Source: DATCZB01 sp035513215 (GTDB lineage: Bacteria > Pseudomonadota > Gammaproteobacteria > Steroidobacterales > Rariloculaceae). Taken from it: DNA of 6,114 nt. The stretch covers positions 1 to 6,114 of the forward strand of contig DATKCK010000072.1 in the NCBI GenBank assembly GCA_035513215.1, read 5' to 3'. The notes under the pieces are model-generated. The model did no database searches and was not told the DNA's origin. It saw nothing but the letters and a program-made list of their open reading frames with translations. Shown here piece after piece: positions 5,744-6,114 of this stretch. How positions within the stretch are numbered: position 1 is the first letter of the stretch; the number at the start of each line of letters is the position of its first letter. Both the position numbers and the translations under genes were made by a program.

Positions 5744-6114
5744 CAAACCCTGAGACCGACGCTCCGATAGGCGGCTCGAAGAAGCCAGATCGGACCGAGC
5801 ATAAGGTACTGGAGGTTCCGCAAGACGAGCAGGCGGCCGGTGGCCTGCCTGGTCTCCAGTAGCTGCCAGACGAACGCGACGACGAAAACGGCGAAAGCGA
5901 GGCACGCGACCGGCAGGCCCGCCTGTGTTAGCCATACGCTCGGCACCGTGGCGGCCGCGAGAAGCACGAGGCCGCCGAGGCCGAGGCTGATCGAAAGTAT
6001 GCAGTAGTAGACGAAGGTCGCCATGATGAAGAGCGTCGCATAGTTGATGGCGGGCGAGGCGGCGCGGAGCGTTTCGGGCACCGGAATGGCCCACAGCAGG
6101 CCGATCAGCGACAC
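5743..6114 (-). CDS. DUF962/Mpo1-like membrane protein, C-terminal 123 residues, cut by right edge
   Basis: The visible part is a small, very hydrophobic protein with about three to four membrane segments and a basic C-terminus (LLRAAYRSVGLRV). The order LLWAIPVPE, then AINYATLF, VYYCILSISLGLG, AVFVVAFVWQ and RNLQYLMLGPIWLL follows the DUF962 family (YGL010w/Mpo1-like). Yeast Mpo1 is an iron-dependent dioxygenase of 2-hydroxy fatty acids; most bacterial members are uncharacterised. In family members the WQ/GQ segment is normally followed by a GHxxEG-type histidine motif. Here it reads WQLLETRQATGR, with no histidine anywhere in the visible part. The leftmost codon of this frame, a GTG at 6114, falls exactly on the window edge and is probably an internal valine. 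The N-terminal part, where the family has further histidines, is missing. The gene is 12 bp upstream of the response regulator, in the same direction. Family assignment is from remembered sequences. Confidence 0.72.
   Translation of the reverse strand: MSLIGLLWAIPVPETLRAASPAINYATLFIMATFVYYCILSISLGLGGLVLLAAATVPSVWLTQAGLPVACLAFAVFVVAFVWQLLETRQATGRLLVLRNLQYLMLGPIWLLRAAYRSVGLRV

Noticed and set aside
5191..5862. A 223-codon open frame on the plus strand
   Set aside because: It is antisense to the response regulator and the DUF962-like gene, both of which have recognisable family motifs.
6112..6114. GTG at the window edge as the true start of the DUF962-like gene
   Set aside because: The family has about 40 more residues before the LLWAIPVP segment, so this codon is most likely an internal valine.

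Overview
This is a high-GC proteobacterial chromosome segment holding six protein genes: two run off the window edges and four are complete. The gene set points to a gammaproteobacterium or close relative: a two-subunit-type glutamate synthase, a YbbO-like SDR, a Stenotrophomonas-type peptide amidase homologue, and an OmpR-class regulator resembling those of the proteobacterial dedicated sortase system. That taxonomic reading is inference. There is no tRNA, rRNA, CRISPR array, insertion sequence or phage gene that I can see.

Layout, left to right. Positions 1-1254 (minus) are the first 418 codons of glutamate synthase large subunit GltB, leaving the window on the left. Positions 1255-1537 are a divergent control region with a near-consensus sigma70-type promoter facing gltB and a roughly 150-nt structured leader. 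Positions 1538-2458 (plus) encode an EamA/DMT-family inner-membrane transporter. It converges on the gene at 2455-4044 (minus), a lipoprotein-like amidase-signature enzyme, and the two stop codons share one CTAG. Positions 4045-4145 are a second divergent gap. Positions 4146-4982 (plus) encode an SDR oxidoreductase. This converges, after a 49-bp gap, on a two-gene minus-strand unit: a DUF962/Mpo1-like membrane protein cut by the right edge (5743-6114), then a response regulator (5032-5730) 12 bp behind it with a strong ribosome site.

Most of the window is ordinary metabolism and transport. The most interesting part is the right end. The regulator reads like PdsR, the response regulator that accompanies Gram-negative sortase, sortase-target and histidine kinase genes. 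If so, the rest of that cell-surface system should lie just beyond the right edge, and here the regulator is cotranscribed with a divergent DUF962 membrane protein. Two plus-strand genes also have -10-like hexamers 6-7 nt before their start codons and no Shine-Dalgarno sequence, which suggests leaderless mRNAs.
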